Shown here: positions 42,805-51,615 of the stretch, one piece after another
Position numbering within the stretch: position 1 is the stretch's first letter
How the letters are laid out: the number at the start of each line of letters is the position of its first letter
NCBI GenBank assembly: GCA_963664665.2
Contig: CAXXMH010000004.1
Coordinates: 1,240,001 to 1,304,000, forward strand
Direction of reading: 5' to 3'
Source of the DNA: Bin55 sp963664665
GTDB lineage: Bacteria; Pseudomonadota; Gammaproteobacteria; Pseudomonadales; Azotimanducaceae
DNA length: 64,000 bases
Position numbers and translations under genes: made by a program
Notes under the pieces: model-generated
What the model was told of the DNA's origin: nothing
Seen by the model: the letters and a program-made list of their open reading frames with translations, nothing else
Database searches by the model: none

Positions 42805-43131
42805 TTAACGCTTAGGTCTCTCAGGACTTGGAAATTGATGAATTTGTGTTCCGTCATCTTCGGTGATTTTTGCTTCGCCGACTTCCTCGACCTCGTCGAT
42901 CCGTTCTACGTTTGCAATCGGGATAAACACACGGTTAACCGTATCAAACTCATTTCGTAGCCGATCTTCGGTCGGATCAATCACCATCGACGAAGGTTTG
43001 GAGAAAACAAAGTCCTTCAATTCGAGAAATCCGAATAACTCAGCCCGACCTACGCTTCGCACGTAGACGTCAAAAATCTTGCCTTGATTATGGAATAAGA
43101 CCCGAAAGACGCTGTCTTCTGACTCAGCCAT
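42805..43131 (-). CDS. DUF1820 family protein
   Basis: 108 residues. VFRVLFHNQGKIFDVYVRSV, LFGFLELKDFVF and DPTEDRLRNEFDTVNRVFIPI are typical of DUF1820, a small protein common in gammaproteobacteria and of unknown role. Same strand as the FAD oxidoreductase, 40 bases upstream of it, so perhaps co-transcribed. Confidence 0.88.
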   Translation of the reverse strand: MAESEDSVFRVLFHNQGKIFDVYVRSVGRAELFGFLELKDFVFSKPSSMVIDPTEDRLRNEFDTVNRVFIPIANVERIDEVEEVGEAKITEDDGTQIHQFPSPERPKR

Positions 43132-43180
43132 AGCGGAACGTACGTAGCCGGATATTGAACGGAATTATCTAACTCGCCGT

Positions 43181-43500
43181 AAAACCCCGTCGTTCAGGGC
43201 GGGGATATAAGGAGTATCCTCGTTAGCGTGGCCGTGTCGATCTTCGAGATCTTGGATAAATCACACCGTATGGGTTCGCAGATTTTGATTAAGATTGGCA
43301 CATAAGCACCGTATGTCGAAACGCTTGATTAACGAAAACCAAGTAATCTGCGTTAAGACACCAGAAGTCTAAAAACAAGCTGAAATTAAAGGCGGAAGGG
43401 CTATCCGTCTCTGCTTGTGGAGGCTTGCGTAAGACGGGCACACTGCCCGCTGCTGCCTGTGAAGCAAGAAGCCCCGTCCTTTAGCTCGGGGAGTAGTCAC
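43181..43500 (+). pseudogene. Decayed IS200/IS605 tnpB relic with omega-RNA-like 3' end
   Basis: The left part holds a hairpin CCCCG (43185) / CGGGG (43200). LINENQVIC (from 43325) is a TnpB core piece, and ACGGLRKTGTLPAA (about 43413-43455) its C-terminal end in another frame; everything between is lost. The right end has the stem CCCCG (43472-43476) / CGGGG (43487-43491) followed by AGTAGTCAC, the pattern of the tnpB right end that gives the omega-RNA scaffold. No protein can be made; the RNA part may persist. Confidence 0.7.
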
Positions 43501-43547
43501 TGTAGTTTGGTCAGAGACTCGGGTGGATCACGTTGTAGACGAATGGC

Positions 43548-44864
43548 TTAACTTGGAGCATCTTTGCTTGCTTCCAAAACCATGTTTCGCGTAGCGTACA
43601 TCAGTCCAGACAACAGCACCACCAATAAGAGGCTACCGATGAGCAGTGCGTAGTCGGTGGATGCCAAGCAAAGATACAGCGCAGCGTAAATCCCGATTAA
43701 TAGCGTAGCAAGACTTGCCACGAATTTCACTTGCCGTGTACTAAACCACGCATACGCGACAATGAGCACAGCCAGCACACAGCTCGCGACGACGTACGAC
43801 GTGACAAACCCAATGTGTTCCGAGAACGACATCAGCAATAGATAAAAGAGCGCGAGCGCTGCGCCGACTATCGCGTACTGGACTGCATGGATTTTTGCGC
43901 CAGTAATCAGTTCAAGGCAGAAAACTGAAAGTAACGTCAAACCGACAACGAAGAAACCGTATTTGACCGCACGGGTTACCATGCGATATAGCGTAACTGG
44001 CTCATGAAACGAAAAACCAACGACACTCTCTTTCGTTACGGTGCGCCACTCGACTTCATCAAGTTCTGAAGCGAAACCTCGTGCTAGCGCGTTGGACGTC
44101 CACTCGGATGTGAAACCTGTCGAACCGATTTCGCGGCTATCTGGAAGCTGCCGACCTTCGAATTTAGGGTGTGGCCAAGACGCTGACATCGATAGATTAG
44201 TTTCGTCGCCAACGAGGGCAATCGATTGACGATTTGATCCTCTCGCGACGAGTTTGAGTTGGAAGTCGCCGCCGACACATTCAGATTTGTTGAGCATAGC
44301 CTGGACGGGTTCGCCGTCCCAACCTAAACGTTGTGGCGATGGTTGAAATTCAATTTCCCGTTCGTTGAACTGTGCGTCAAGAGATCGGATGGCTTGCGAA
44401 TGTGAGAGCGCTACTTGGATCGAACAGCTTTCTATGTTGGCGATGTCGATGTTGCGTCGCTCGGTGAACTCCGCCAAGTCAGGAGAAAACGATCCAGAGA
44501 GGTCGATCGTTGCGACGTAGACCGGTTTCTTGAAAATGCCTTTCTGGCGAATTTGGTGCTCGGACGCTGAAGCGATCGTTAGCCGTCGCGGTGTGAAGAA
44601 GTAGCTCTTGAGCTGGCTGTCGCTTTGCGAACCATCTACCACGTCCGATGTTAGTTCAGGCGCTCTCAAGCGAAGAAATGGACCAATCAGGACTTGCTCG
44701 TCGCCCCATGCTTGTGAAATCTCCTTCGAGACTTCCTGTTCGTAGTCTGACCTCACCTCGACAACTAGCCACACGAGTGCGGTTGGGATTGCGAGGGCCG
44801 CTGTGAGTACGAGCACCGCGAAGAGACGGAAAGTAGGTGATGCGTTGAGGTCTACGAGTTGCAT
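43548..44864 (-). CDS. creD: CreD-like inner membrane protein
   Basis: 438 residues. One N-terminal helix (LFAVLVLTAALAIPTALVWLVV in part), a large periplasmic domain with FFTPRRLTIAS, IDLSGSFSPDLAEF and PHPKFEGRQLPDSREIGSTGFTSEW (in part), then about five helices near the C-terminus. The order and these strings are those of CreD (cell envelope integrity, beta-lactam/colicin related). creABC are not next to it. Divergent from miaB. Confidence 0.85.
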   Translation of the reverse strand: MQLVDLNASPTFRLFAVLVLTAALAIPTALVWLVVEVRSDYEQEVSKEISQAWGDEQVLIGPFLRLRAPELTSDVVDGSQSDSQLKSYFFTPRRLTIASASEHQIRQKGIFKKPVYVATIDLSGSFSPDLAEFTERRNIDIANIESCSIQVALSHSQAIRSLDAQFNEREIEFQPSPQRLGWDGEPVQAMLNKSECVGGDFQLKLVARGSNRQSIALVGDETNLSMSASWPHPKFEGRQLPDSREIGSTGFTSEWTSNALARGFASELDEVEWRTVTKESVVGFSFHEPVTLYRMVTRAVKYGFFVVGLTLLSVFCLELITGAKIHAVQYAIVGAALALFYLLLMSFSEHIGFVTSYVVASCVLAVLIVAYAWFSTRQVKFVASLATLLIGIYAALYLCLASTDYALLIGSLLLVVLLSGLMYATRNMVLEASKDAPS

Positions 44865-45084
44865 ATGTTTGCCGAGCTAGAGATGGTGAACGACTTTCAG
44901 GAAAGAGGAGGAGGATTCTCGCATTTGACAGCCTCTAACTTGGAGAATCGCACGGCGGAGCAAGATTCTGTGTGCGGCGAGCGTCGCACGCGCATCCTTT
45001 CCGGTCCTTTTGTCAACAAACGTGGCACTATCGTGCGAGTCGTTGGTACACTTGCGCCTTCTTACTCAATTGATCGTTGATCGC

Positions 45085-46410
45085 ATGAACCTCTTCATCA
45101 AGACACATGGTTGTCAGATGAACGAGTACGACTCGGATCGCATGGGTGACTTGCTTCGTGAGAGTCACTCGGCACAGATCGTTGACGATCCAGGCGAGGC
45201 AGATGTCATATTGTTGAATACCTGCTCGATTCGAGAGAAAGCGCAAGAGAAGGTATTTCACGAACTTGGTCGCTGGCGTCGACTGAAGGATTCGAATCCG
45301 AAGCTATTAATCGGTGTCGGTGGTTGCGTAGCGAGTCAAGAAGGATCGGCGATTACCGATCGAGCACCTTACGTCGACATGGTGTTCGGTCCGCAAACAC
45401 TGCATCGATTGCCAGAAATGATCGATACTGCACGGGAACGTCAGAGACCAGTCGTTGACATCAGTTTCCCGGAGATTGAGAAATTCGATCGTTTGCCTAC
45501 ACCGCAAGCAAGTGGCGTATCGGCATATGTCACGATCATGGAAGGCTGCAGTAAATACTGTTCGTTTTGCGTGGTGCCGTATACGCGTGGACCGGAAGTA
45601 AGTCGAAGTGTGAGTGACGTGATGCGCGAAGTGGTGGATCTTTCGCGACAGGGCGTACGCGAAGTCAACCTTCTCGGTCAGAACGTAAACTCCTATCGCG
45701 GCGATCTTGACGGCGCATTCGTTGATTTGGCGGAATTAATCCACTACGTTGCACAAATTGACGGTATTGAGCGCATTCGTTTTACGACCTCGCATCCGAT
45801 CGAATTTGGCGATCACCTCATCGAGGCGTTTGCCAACGAAACTAAGCTAGTCAATCACCTGCATTTGCCCGTTCAGTCCGGTTCTGACCGAGTCCTGAGT
45901 GCGATGAAACGCAATCACACCGTGCTCGAATACAAATCCAAGATTCGAAAATTGCGAACGGTACGCCCGACGATTGCACTTTCGTCGGACTTCATTGTGG
46001 GTTTTCCTGGCGAAACCGAAGCGGATTTTCAAGGCACCATGGATTTGGTCGAAGAACTCGACTTCGATACGTCGTTCAGTTTCGTCTACAGTGCCCGTCC
46101 AGGCACGCCAGCGGCGGATATCGCTGACGAAACGCCGCTCGACGTTAAGAAAGAAAGGCTCCAACGACTACAAGATCGAATACGGATGCAAGCGGAACGA
46201 CATGGTGAACGGTTGATCGGCACCGAGCAGACTGTTCTTGTACATGGTCCTTCAAAACGAAATCCGAATCAATGGCAGGGACGGACCGAATGCAACCGAG
46301 TCGTCAATTTCGCCGGTGATCCAATGAGCGACTTCGCAGTCGTACGTATCGACGAAGCATTGCCAAACTCGCTTCGAGGCACACTAATCAGCGAGCAAGT
46401 CACTGTTTGA
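45085..46410 (+). CDS. miaB: tRNA-2-methylthio-N6-isopentenyladenosine synthase
   Basis: 441 residues from ATG 45085; the frame opens 25 codons earlier but homology begins at MNLFIKTHGCQMNEYDSDRM. The N-terminal UPF0004 domain has its three Cys (GCQMN, NTCSIRE, GGCVAS), the radical-SAM cluster is CSKYCSFCVVP (about 152), and a TRAM domain closes the protein (GTEQTVLVHG). It adds a methylthio group to A37 of tRNAs. It should be followed by ybeZ, but a 3.7-kb stretch intervenes. Confidence 0.95.
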   Translation: MNLFIKTHGCQMNEYDSDRMGDLLRESHSAQIVDDPGEADVILLNTCSIREKAQEKVFHELGRWRRLKDSNPKLLIGVGGCVASQEGSAITDRAPYVDMVFGPQTLHRLPEMIDTARERQRPVVDISFPEIEKFDRLPTPQASGVSAYVTIMEGCSKYCSFCVVPYTRGPEVSRSVSDVMREVVDLSRQGVREVNLLGQNVNSYRGDLDGAFVDLAELIHYVAQIDGIERIRFTTSHPIEFGDHLIEAFANETKLVNHLHLPVQSGSDRVLSAMKRNHTVLEYKSKIRKLRTVRPTIALSSDFIVGFPGETEADFQGTMDLVEELDFDTSFSFVYSARPGTPAADIADETPLDVKKERLQRLQDRIRMQAERHGERLIGTEQTVLVHGPSKRNPNQWQGRTECNRVVNFAGDPMSDFAVVRIDEALPNSLRGTLISEQVTV

Positions 46411-46456
46411 CCGTGTGGTGTCTCGCAGTCAAGAATGCGAGAACGAGCCGGATCTG

Positions 46457-46527
46457 TTGATCGAACAATTTAGACTGATGAGTTAACCAATGTTGAAATT
46501 TGTGATCCCGTTCTGCGTTTGATCTGA
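46457..46527 (+). pseudogene. Decayed copy of the cyclase gene start
   Basis: This stretch resembles 49065-49135, the leader and first codons of the cyclase gene. ATG at 46490 begins M-L-K-F-V-I-P-F-C-V then stops; the intact gene begins M-L-K-L-V-V-P-F-C-A. It lies directly after miaB, which suggests the cyclase gene once followed miaB here. Confidence 0.65.
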
Positions 46528-46614
46528 ACCGCTCGTACTCTTGTGATAGAGGAATACGCCTTCAATGAGGAATTCGGAGCATTAAATCGACACTCTCGAC
46601 CGGATGAGCGTTGA

Positions 46615-47118
46615 CTAAGACTCGCTGGAAAACAGCTTATTGGTAACTTCATCGCCAATTAACCGGAGACGCGTCGCCAAGTTGCGGCACTCTAGGCTGC
46701 TGATCGAGTCGAGCTCCGGAGCCCACGAACGAAGCAAATATAGGATTCGGTCAAAAGGAACAAGCGGTTCAAGAGCGGCTTCGTCGTTCGCATTTCCGCA
46801 TGACGCACGTTCCAGAAGGAGTTCGCGATCGAGTTCGCCTTTTTCGACAGCGAGGTCTTCGAATGGCACGAGGTCTGACGAGTCGAATTGAACAAGCACG
46901 ACGTTGCCACCGCCATGACGTGAGATCTCTACGCGGACCCGGCCGAAAGTGGCAATGATCGCCGCTGAGACAAAGTCGACACTCTCCGGCGCATTGTCCT
47001 CGAAGACCTCGAGTTCGACCTGCCAACCATCGGAAAGGCCGTCGGCGACCTCACAGCGAAACGCTTCGACGGCGATTGGAGGGTCGTCCCACTTGGCGTC
47101 CGACGGATAGACGAGCAT
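46615..47118 (-). CDS. Hypothetical protein
   Basis: 167 residues. Mixed alpha/beta, acidic (theoretical charge strongly negative by eye), no signal or membrane helix. Strings such as SGVVL are absent; the best-defined parts are DAKWDDPPIAVEAF, VELEVFEDNAPESVDFV and FDRILYLLRSWAPELDSISSLE. I do not recognise the family. It lies on the minus strand in the insert after miaB, 13 bases from a second unknown ORF. Confidence 0.5.
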   Translation of the reverse strand: MLVYPSDAKWDDPPIAVEAFRCEVADGLSDGWQVELEVFEDNAPESVDFVSAAIIATFGRVRVEISRHGGGNVVLVQFDSSDLVPFEDLAVEKGELDRELLLERASCGNANDEAALEPLVPFDRILYLLRSWAPELDSISSLECRNLATRLRLIGDEVTNKLFSSES

Positions 47119-47131
47119 TGTTGGCTTGCCG

Positions 47132-47419
47132 CTACTGAGTCCAGGTCAAGAGACGTGGAATCGGACAGCCGTGAGAACGGAGATGTACCAGTTCTCGAAA
47201 CAGCCACGTACCGGGTCGAACAAGACGGGGATTCACGGAGAGTACGAAGGTATCGTCTGCTTGGATCATTGAGTTGAGAAAGTGACGGTTGGCCGCCCAA
47301 GCGTTTGCGGAGGACATGGCGGCCCAAGCGACGGGTCCGATGTCAAAGCGTCTAGCGCCAATCTTGTTGGAGAGGACGATGTAGCCTGGAAAGTGTCCTA
47401 GAACCGTCGTGCTGCTCAA
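47132..47419 (-). CDS. Hypothetical protein, start uncertain
   Basis: 95 residues from a TTG; the frame continues upstream (QYLYTL, LLLTRLNP) into the 3' end of the group II intron, so the true beginning may have been removed by the intron or by deletion. GHFPGYIVLSNKIGARRFD, MIQADDTFVLSVNPRLV and HLRSHGCPIPRLLTW are the clearest parts. Not recognised. It may be a 3' exon remnant or form a pair with the ORF downstream. Confidence 0.4.
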   Translation of the reverse strand: MSSTTVLGHFPGYIVLSNKIGARRFDIGPVAWAAMSSANAWAANRHFLNSMIQADDTFVLSVNPRLVRPGTWLFRELVHLRSHGCPIPRLLTWTQ

Positions 47420-47442
47420 GGTGTAAAGGTACTGCGGATTTA

Positions 47443-48263
47443 GTCGGGTAAGGAGCAGCCATTGCTGACTACCCCTCCCCTAAGAACCGTGCGTGCGAGT
47501 TTCCCCGCACACGGCTCAAGCCTACGAAAACTTGATAGTACAAGCCGGTTACGCAACCAATGGCTGCTTCGCCTTCGCAATTCGTACCTGCATGCCCCTC
47601 ACGATCCGTTCAACGGGACGCGGGAAGACGCAGACACCCTGAATTCAGGATGCACTTTCATGCTGTCCTCCTTAATCAAGGAGGTGGGAACCCGTCCCGA
47701 AGGACAGCGATTCACCATCCTCCGGTTGAATGAAAACACCAACCCAGCCGAAGCCGAATCAGGTGTCCGTTTAGGGGTTCTGCCTGTCATCTCGCGATGC
47801 AGACCAGTCGGAAGTGGGCACGACTTTCGCCGCCAGACCTGTTTCAGTCCGGTATCCGCGCCATTACAGCACGGCGTTCGCTTTTTCCGACCTCCTTTAC
47901 CCGCCACCGCATCAGTCCGCCTTGCGGCTTTCCTGCCCAGCAACTCAAAGTTACTGGGCGCAATGTCGGGCTTACCGAGTTCCGTCTGAACAACACGACG
48001 GGGGTGGGTGTGGTCTCTTCGCCGGTCGCATGATGGCAGTGTGCCTCTAATTCGAAGAGAGACAACCTGCGACACACCGTTTGGTTCAGGCGTATCAGTA
48101 ACCTTTCGCCTGTCACTTGTTACGACGTTTATTAACCATTCACATACGTTCACCCGTCCCGCCAGCCTAGCATCTCGTCCGCCTGGTACTGGCAGAGTCC
48201 GCGTTGCAATCTCACGATCGCAACCCGCCCCGAAGGGGATTACATTGTCAGGACGCTTCACAC
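47443..48263 (-). mobile_element. Group II intron without reverse transcriptase
   Basis: On the minus strand a GTGTG 5' boundary (48263) is followed by folds and short motifs usual in group II introns: TCCTGACAA, GTGAATGGTTAA, AGTGACAGGCGAAAGGTTACTGA in part, CCTGAACC, GGAACTCGGTAAGCCCG and GGTGGCGGGTAAAGG. Domain V is a textbook 34-mer at 47517-47484, and a domain VI-like stem ends in CTTACCCGAC at 47443. The whole is about 820 bases, with no open frame for a reverse transcriptase or maturase. Ends are estimated from consensus, not from an intact exon junction. Confidence 0.6.
47484..47517 (-). ncRNA. Group II intron domain V
   Basis: 34 bases on the minus strand, starting GAGCCGTGTGCGG, with a GAAA tetraloop and ending CGCACGCACGGTTC. 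The two arms pair along the stem; AGC near the start is the catalytic triad. Length and sequence fit domain V exactly. Confidence 0.8.
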
Positions 48264-48931
48264 CCGATCGTTGCCAATCACGCGCTGTCCCTAGGCTATT
48301 GGATACTGCAATCCAAGTCAACTAAACATTCCTTTTCAAGATGTTCCTGACCATTGTTCAGGCAGCTTATGCATGCCTACGCTTAAAGCCGTGTGACTAT
48401 ACATACATACGTACAGAACACACACAGCACCTCACCCCGATCAATCAAATACATGACATGACGAGGCATTTCCCAAGATCTTCCCACCCGCTATAAATAG
48501 TGGCGGTTCCTTCTCGGTTCCTGCACCCTAAGGATGGAGGCACACCCTTCTAGGCGCAAAGTCAGATCGGCGAGTCCGATCCAACAGAAGTGAGTTCATG
48601 GGTTGCAAGCAACTCTGGGGACTCCCTCCCCCAACCGGCAATTCGTTAGCCTGATAAAATCAAGCCAAACGACAGTCAACCCTTCTTAAAGAAGAACCAA
48701 ACGTCCAGTTGTTTTAACGTGCTACTCGTCGCACTCGAATGCCAAGTATAGATTGATTCTCAGAATGTGCATGTGGTGATTGACTGATGCAATGGTAGGG
48801 CAACCGGTTCTTCCGAGGATCATGTAAGGACAGAGCTTTATGCGGTCGTTTGATCGCATCCTCATCTGCTTGGATACGGGGAATTCCAGATGGAGCGAGA
48901 TTGATTCTTAGTTGCCGTGAATCTAGGCAAC
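48264..48931. other. Non-coding stretch right of the group II intron
   Basis: About 670 bases with no supported gene. It has a small hairpin CCTGA...TCAGG near 48344-48360 and a stretch around 48490-48660 with many short complementary runs on the minus strand, which might belong to a further structured RNA or to a longer form of the intron. I cannot assign it. Confidence 0.3.
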
Positions 48932-49012
48932 GAGCTCGACTTTGATACGTCTCTCATTTTCGTCGACGCTGCCTATCCAGATACGCCGGCGGATAACGGA
49001 GGCGAAACTCGA
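48932..49012 (+). pseudogene. Decayed fragment of miaB
   Basis: Reads ELDFDTSLIFVDAAYPDTPAD, matching ELDFDTSFSFVYSARPGTPA in the intact gene at 46048-46120. The flanks no longer match. It sits just before the cyclase gene, as the end of miaB would if the original order was miaB-cyclase-ybeZ. Confidence 0.7.
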
Positions 49013-49095
49013 TTGACCTGCTCGCGTCTCGTATACAAAAATGCGAAAACAACGCGTATATGCTTATCGAACAGTGTAGCTTGAAAAGTCATCCG

Positions 49096-50031
49096 ATGTT
49101 GAAGTTGGTCGTTCCCTTCTGCGCTTTGATTTGCGCGTCCGTCACCTTCGCGGAAGACGAATGCGAACCTTCTAAATGGGGTGCCGAGGATCAAATCGGC
49201 AATCTCAACCTGATAAGCGCTGAGTCTGTACTCGCGGCCGCGAAGTTGGTCAAAGAAGGGAATGTTTACAGTCTTGGGATCACGATCGACAGTACGACGC
49301 CGGCATTCCCGCCGCGTGGTATGAATTTGTATGTCGTGCAGCCAGGTCAACAGCACGAAGGTCAGCCGTACGAAAACATGACCTACAACGACGACATCAT
49401 CTCTGGCTGGTTTGGCATCGGTTCCCAACTTGACGGACTCGGTCATATCGGGGATCCGGACGGGAAATACTACAACTGTAACGAGTCGACGGAATTCGCG
49501 TCGATCACCGGTCTAACCAAACTCGGAATCGAGACCGTTCCGCCGATGGTGGCTCGAGGCATCGTCCTTGACATGGCTGGCCACTTCGGTGTCGATTCAA
49601 TGGAGGCAGGCCAAATGTTCACCGTTGAAGACGTACAAGCGGTTGAGGAGAAACAGGGTACACGGATCCAGGAAGGCGACGTTGTCTTGTTCCATACGGG
49701 GTGGACCGACGCGAAACTTGAAGCTGAGCCAGATGTTTGGGTTGCGGCAGAACCAGGGCAGAGCGAGGAAGTCGCAAGTTACCTCGTATCCAAGAACGTA
49801 ATCGCGGCAGGTGCTGACACTTGGGGCCTAGACGTTGTACCGCCTCAGCACGAGAATAGACCGTTTCAAGGTCACGTTATCTTGCTGCAGCAAAACGGCA
49901 TCTTCATTCTGGAGACGATGAACACAGGACCGCTGGTACGCGATGGTGTCCACGAGTTCTTATTTATCTTGGGGCAAGCGAAAGTTCGCGGCGCCGTACA
50001 GATGTACATCAATCCTGTCGCCATTCATTGA
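49096..50031 (+). CDS. Exported cyclase-family (kynurenine formamidase-like) hydrolase
   Basis: 311 residues from ATG 49096, which begins a signal peptide MLKLVVPFCALICASVTFAE. The PF04199-type fold shows WGAEDQIGNLNLIS, GSQLDGLGHIGDP (metal-binding His/Asp segment), ARGIVLDM, DVVLFHTGW and ADTWGLDVVPP. Families of this kind hydrolyse cyclic amides or formamides with a bound metal ion; this one is probably periplasmic, with unknown substrate. A decayed copy of its start lies at 46457. ybeZ follows after 107 bases. Confidence 0.85.
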   Translation: MLKLVVPFCALICASVTFAEDECEPSKWGAEDQIGNLNLISAESVLAAAKLVKEGNVYSLGITIDSTTPAFPPRGMNLYVVQPGQQHEGQPYENMTYNDDIISGWFGIGSQLDGLGHIGDPDGKYYNCNESTEFASITGLTKLGIETVPPMVARGIVLDMAGHFGVDSMEAGQMFTVEDVQAVEEKQGTRIQEGDVVLFHTGWTDAKLEAEPDVWVAAEPGQSEEVASYLVSKNVIAAGADTWGLDVVPPQHENRPFQGHVILLQQNGIFILETMNTGPLVRDGVHEFLFILGQAKVRGAVQMYINPVAIH

Positions 50032-50138
50032 ACTCAGCCTGTGTATCACTGAGCTGCGCGATACGAATTGCGACTCTTTTATCGCGACTTATCTACGATA
50101 ATTCGCACTCCGGCAGTACATAGGAGTACCAACGCTCT

Positions 50139-51161
50139 TTGAGCGACGATTCATCCGAGTCAAGATCAACTAGATCTCTCAACCTACAACCTAGCGACGC
50201 AGGACGGCTCGCGACCTTGTGCGGGCCACTCGACAAGAACATCCGGCAGCTGGAACAGCGGTTAGGCATACATATAAAGAACCGCGGCCACGACTTCCAG
50301 CTAGAAGGTCCTCATGAGGGCGTACGCAAAGGCGAAGCACTACTCACACACCTTTACGCTCAGATCGGCGGCGGCGCGACGCTCGACGCTAAGACGCTCC
50401 ATCTCTACCTACAGGAAGCGGGTGTCAACGAACTCGTTGATGGCTGGTCCGGAAATGGACATAGTCCTGAAGACAAAGTCGACTCTCACCTCAAGCTCTG
50501 GCAGAAGACCGTTCGTCCGCGCGGACCGCGGCAGTCGCAATTCGTACGCGATTTGCAGTCGGACGACATCGATGTGAATTTCGCAGTGGGTCCTGCTGGT
50601 ACTGGCAAGACCTATTTGGCCGTCGCGTGCGCAGTGCACGCGCTCGCAAATGACCGCGTAAAACGGATATTTCTCGTTCGGCCGGCAGTAGAAGTTGGCG
50701 AGAAATTAGGGTTTCTACCCGGAGACCTGACGCAGAAAATCGACCCATACATTCAGCCGTTGTATGACGCGTTGTTTGAGATGGTTGGAAACGAACGCGT
50801 TGAACGCTTGATTGATCGTAAAGTGATCGAGATTGCACCGCTTGCCTACATGCGAGGTCGCACGCTCAACGAAGCGTTCATCATTCTGGACGAGAGTCAA
50901 AACACGACGATTGCCCAGATGAAGATGTTTCTGACACGTATCGGCTTTGGTTCAAAGGTTGCCATTACCGGTGACCTCACACAGATTGACCTGGGCGGTA
51001 GTCAACACGGCCAGCGATCAGGACTAACGCACGTACTGCCGCTACTCAAAGATATCCCCGGTATCCAAATCACAAGGTTCAACTCCCGCGACGTCGTGCG
51101 GCATCCCATCGTACAGCGTATCGTCGATGCCTACGACAAAGATGATCGGCAGCAGCAGTAA
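50139..51161 (+). CDS. ybeZ: PhoH-like ATPase YbeZ
   Basis: 340 residues, TTG start with TAGGAG 12 bases upstream. KH-like N-terminal part (LCGPLDKNIRQLEQRLGIHI, in part), then the PhoH P-loop GPAGTGKTYLAVACAV (about residue 153), EVGEKLGFLPGDLTQKIDPY (in part), ILDESQNTT (Walker B) and ITGDLTQIDL. It partners YbeY in ribosome quality control. ybeY starts one base after its stop. Confidence 0.94.
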   Translation: MSDDSSESRSTRSLNLQPSDAGRLATLCGPLDKNIRQLEQRLGIHIKNRGHDFQLEGPHEGVRKGEALLTHLYAQIGGGATLDAKTLHLYLQEAGVNELVDGWSGNGHSPEDKVDSHLKLWQKTVRPRGPRQSQFVRDLQSDDIDVNFAVGPAGTGKTYLAVACAVHALANDRVKRIFLVRPAVEVGEKLGFLPGDLTQKIDPYIQPLYDALFEMVGNERVERLIDRKVIEIAPLAYMRGRTLNEAFIILDESQNTTIAQMKMFLTRIGFGSKVAITGDLTQIDLGGSQHGQRSGLTHVLPLLKDIPGIQITRFNSRDVVRHPIVQRIVDAYDKDDRQQQ

Positions 51162-51162
51162 T

Positions 51163-51615
51163 ATGTCGCTATCAACCCAGACTGCCGTAAAGCCCCGCGA
51201 AATCGTGGTAGATCTCGCCAATAGCTCTGATTTACTTAGTCAGTCTAAAGTTCAACAATGGGTAGAACTCGCGACTGAAGAGAGCATCGGTGATGTGTTC
51301 GTAAATTTCGTGACATCTGAGGAAAGTCGTCAGCTAAATCAAAATTTCCGAAGCATCGATGAACCTACTAACGTACTGTCGTTTCCGGCCGACCACGAGC
51401 ATGTCCTTGGCGACATAGCGATTTGCGTAGATGTTGCAAGAAAGCAGGCAGACGCTCAGGACAAGCACTTAGACGCTCATTTGGCTCATCTAGTTATTCA
51501 CGGTGTTCTGCACTTGCGTGGTTTCGATCACGTCGACAGCCAGGATGCAAGTGTTATGGAAAACAAAGAAATCGCATTACTCAAGACGATCGGAGTCGCA
51601 AACCCTTATGAGTGA
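51163..51615 (+). CDS. ybeY: Endoribonuclease YbeY
   Basis: 150 residues from ATG 51163, one base after the ybeZ stop. EPTNVLSFP and LGDIAICVD are typical; HGVLHLRGFDHVD (about 113-125) carries the three zinc-binding His. It matures 16S rRNA 3' ends and takes part in 70S quality control. Its end overlaps the corC ATG by eight bases. Confidence 0.94.
   Translation: MSLSTQTAVKPREIVVDLANSSDLLSQSKVQQWVELATEESIGDVFVNFVTSEESRQLNQNFRSIDEPTNVLSFPADHEHVLGDIAICVDVARKQADAQDKHLDAHLAHLVIHGVLHLRGFDHVDSQDASVMENKEIALLKTIGVANPYE

Noticed and set aside
47599..48321. 240-residue minus-strand ORF inside the group II intron
   Set aside because: Composition is odd and no reverse transcriptase motif (YxDD) is present; the region is better explained as intron RNA.
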